Notes under the pieces: model-generated
What the model was told of the DNA's origin: nothing
Database searches by the model: none
What the model saw: only the letters and a program-made list of their open reading frames with translations
Made by a program: the position numbers and the translations under genes
Shown here: piece after piece, positions 4,931 to 5,818 of the stretch
How positions within the stretch are numbered: position 1 is the stretch's first letter
How the letters are laid out: each line of letters begins with the position of its first letter
NCBI GenBank assembly: GCA_029242825.1
Contig: JAQWTF010000169.1
Location: 1-5,818 of the forward strand
Source of the DNA: MAG-120531 sp029242825
GTDB lineage: Bacteria > Bacteroidota > Bacteroidia > Flavobacteriales > Flavobacteriaceae
Length of the DNA stretch: 5,818 nt
Direction of reading: 5' to 3'

Positions 4931-5818
4931 TTAGAACCCTCCAATGGTCTGATCCATCCACTGAAGCCTATTTTCTAAATAGTTTTTTAAAATGGAAACT
5001 TCCCCATCGTAATCTACAGCAATCCCAGTCCATCTGTTGTAATTGCGATCTACTGCTCCGTTATCTTTCAGGTAAGTAGCAGTTTGCTCTACCCTACTAA
5101 GCACAGAGGCGTCGCTAAAGCTAGAGGCCCTAAGGGTAGTCCATCGGCTTTTTAAAGCCTGTTTAAAAATAGGATCCTCCAAAAGTCTTGGCCACCAAAA
5201 TGGGACCATCCAAGCATCTTGTGACACGTGAATATTATAATTGGCAATCCAATCCGTTACCGGCACCCTACCCTGTTTGGCATAGCCAATATTGAGGTCC
5301 CAAATAGGCCCCATTTTGAGTTTTCCGCCCCTTTGTTTGTGCATATAGGTACTGAGTCTGTAGCCGTCTACATTACCAGTAATTTCGTTGATGATAAAGA
5401 AATCTACAAAACTATCCAGGTCAATATAGTCAGTATAAGTACGCGCATCTGTGGTAAAATCATCATTAATGAGCGCCGTTTCAAAGTCGTGAATATATCC
5501 TTGTATGTACTCTTTTTGGGCATTGGTAATCTGGTCTGCCTTGGGGTACTCATACAAGAAATAGGTCTCCAAATATTGATCTGGATGATAGGGCGCCCTG
5601 TAGGGAGTGAAATTAATGGGCTGTTTAAAAATGTCGTATTGAGAACGCCATGCGTTGCTGGCGGTGTAGAGGGCGTCGTCTCCCCAATTGTTGTCAAAAT
5701 ATTCTAAGGGTTGCCCTATCCCATTTTCACCACCTGCTGTCTTGTCTATTTTAATAATATAACCTCCAGTAATAGCTGCCGCGTCGGTATCTAAGGGCGT
5801 TAATTTCTCAATATCTAT
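4931..5818 (-). CDS. CotH kinase family protein, N-terminal part outside the window
   Basis: The frame stays open from the stop at 4931-4933 to the right edge, so 295 C-terminal residues are visible and the start is missing; a TTG at 5572 is only an internal codon. Numbering from the edge, G-G-Y-I-I-K-I-D-K-T lies at 18-27, N-E-I-T-G-N-V-D-G-Y at 144-153 and G-P-I-W-D-L-N at 170-176. These are the hallmark blocks of CotH proteins, kinase-fold proteins; the Bacillus spore-coat member phosphorylates serines in coat proteins. The W-D-L-N aspartate is a candidate metal ligand. Bacteroidota members are usually exported, but the signal would lie off the window. The protein ends soon after R-L-Q-W-M-D with no type IX secretion C-terminal domain. 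Its stop directly abuts that of the sialidase-fucosidase gene. Its role here is unknown. Its GC content looks higher than that of the fusion gene. Confidence 0.85.
   Translation of the reverse strand: MDIEKLTPLDTDAAAITGGYIIKIDKTAGGENGIGQPLEYFDNNWGDDALYTASNAWRSQYDIFKQPINFTPYRAPYHPDQYLETYFLYEYPKADQITNAQKEYIQGYIHDFETALINDDFTTDARTYTDYIDLDSFVDFFIINEITGNVDGYRLSTYMHKQRGGKLKMGPIWDLNIGYAKQGRVPVTDWIANYNIHVSQDAWMVPFWWPRLLEDPIFKQALKSRWTTLRASSFSDASVLSRVEQTATYLKDNGAVDRNYNRWTGIAVDYDGEVSILKNYLENRLQWMDQTIGGF

Noticed and set aside
4931..5572. CotH gene starting at the TTG at 5572
   Set aside because: The same frame continues without a stop to 5818 and encodes further CotH-like residues, so this TTG is an internal leucine codon.
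5228..5707. Long plus-strand open frame of 159 codons antisense to the CotH gene
   Set aside because: It lies wholly within well-supported CotH coding sequence on the other strand, and its translation resembles no family.
1..5818. Defence system, mobile element, CRISPR array, tRNA or rRNA
   Set aside because: No transposase, integrase, nuclease or toxin-like proteins, no direct-repeat array and no RNA gene signature were seen on either strand.

Overview
The window looks like chromosome of a member of the Bacteroidota, most likely a marine or aquatic Flavobacteriaceae species. The DNA is AT-rich. Starts lack clear Shine-Dalgarno sites, and one promoter fits the Bacteroidota TTTG / TAnnTTTG pattern. 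Two proteins have lipoprotein signals, one of them with a flavobacterial-type surface-export tail. A CotH-family protein and a short secreted repeat protein also fit that phylum. No RNA gene, insertion sequence, CRISPR array or phage gene was seen, and no gene-free stretch exceeds about 130 bases.

Layout. A hairpin-forming inverted repeat (1-41) overlaps the end of a small secreted protein of unknown function (28-315, minus). Diverging from it is a GNAT acetyltransferase (445-900, plus), with a plausible promoter just upstream. This meets, end to end, a secreted protein made of two similar lipocalin-like halves (903-1556, minus). Diverging from that is a tight pair: an FKBP-type prolyl isomerase lipoprotein (1622-2080) and a YciI-like protein (2083-2367), 2 bases apart. 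After a 100-base AT-rich gap comes the main gene (2468-4930): one 820-residue lipoprotein carrying a complete GH33-type sialidase followed by a complete GH29-type alpha-L-fucosidase. Its stop codon directly abuts that of a convergent CotH-family gene (4931 to beyond the right edge, minus).

How the parts may work together. The fusion enzyme is the remarkable item. It should remove terminal sialic acid with its N-terminal half and alpha-linked fucose with its C-terminal half, a pairing that suits sialylated, fucosylated glycans of the sialyl-Lewis type. That substrate is inference. No SusC/SusD pair, transporter or catabolic gene for sialic acid or fucose is visible, so the gene looks like an orphan. 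In lines tallied by hand it is AT-richer than the CotH and secreted-protein genes, which may mean separate acquisition. The other genes look like ordinary genome content: protein folding in the envelope, small-molecule acetylation, and cell-surface proteins of unknown role.
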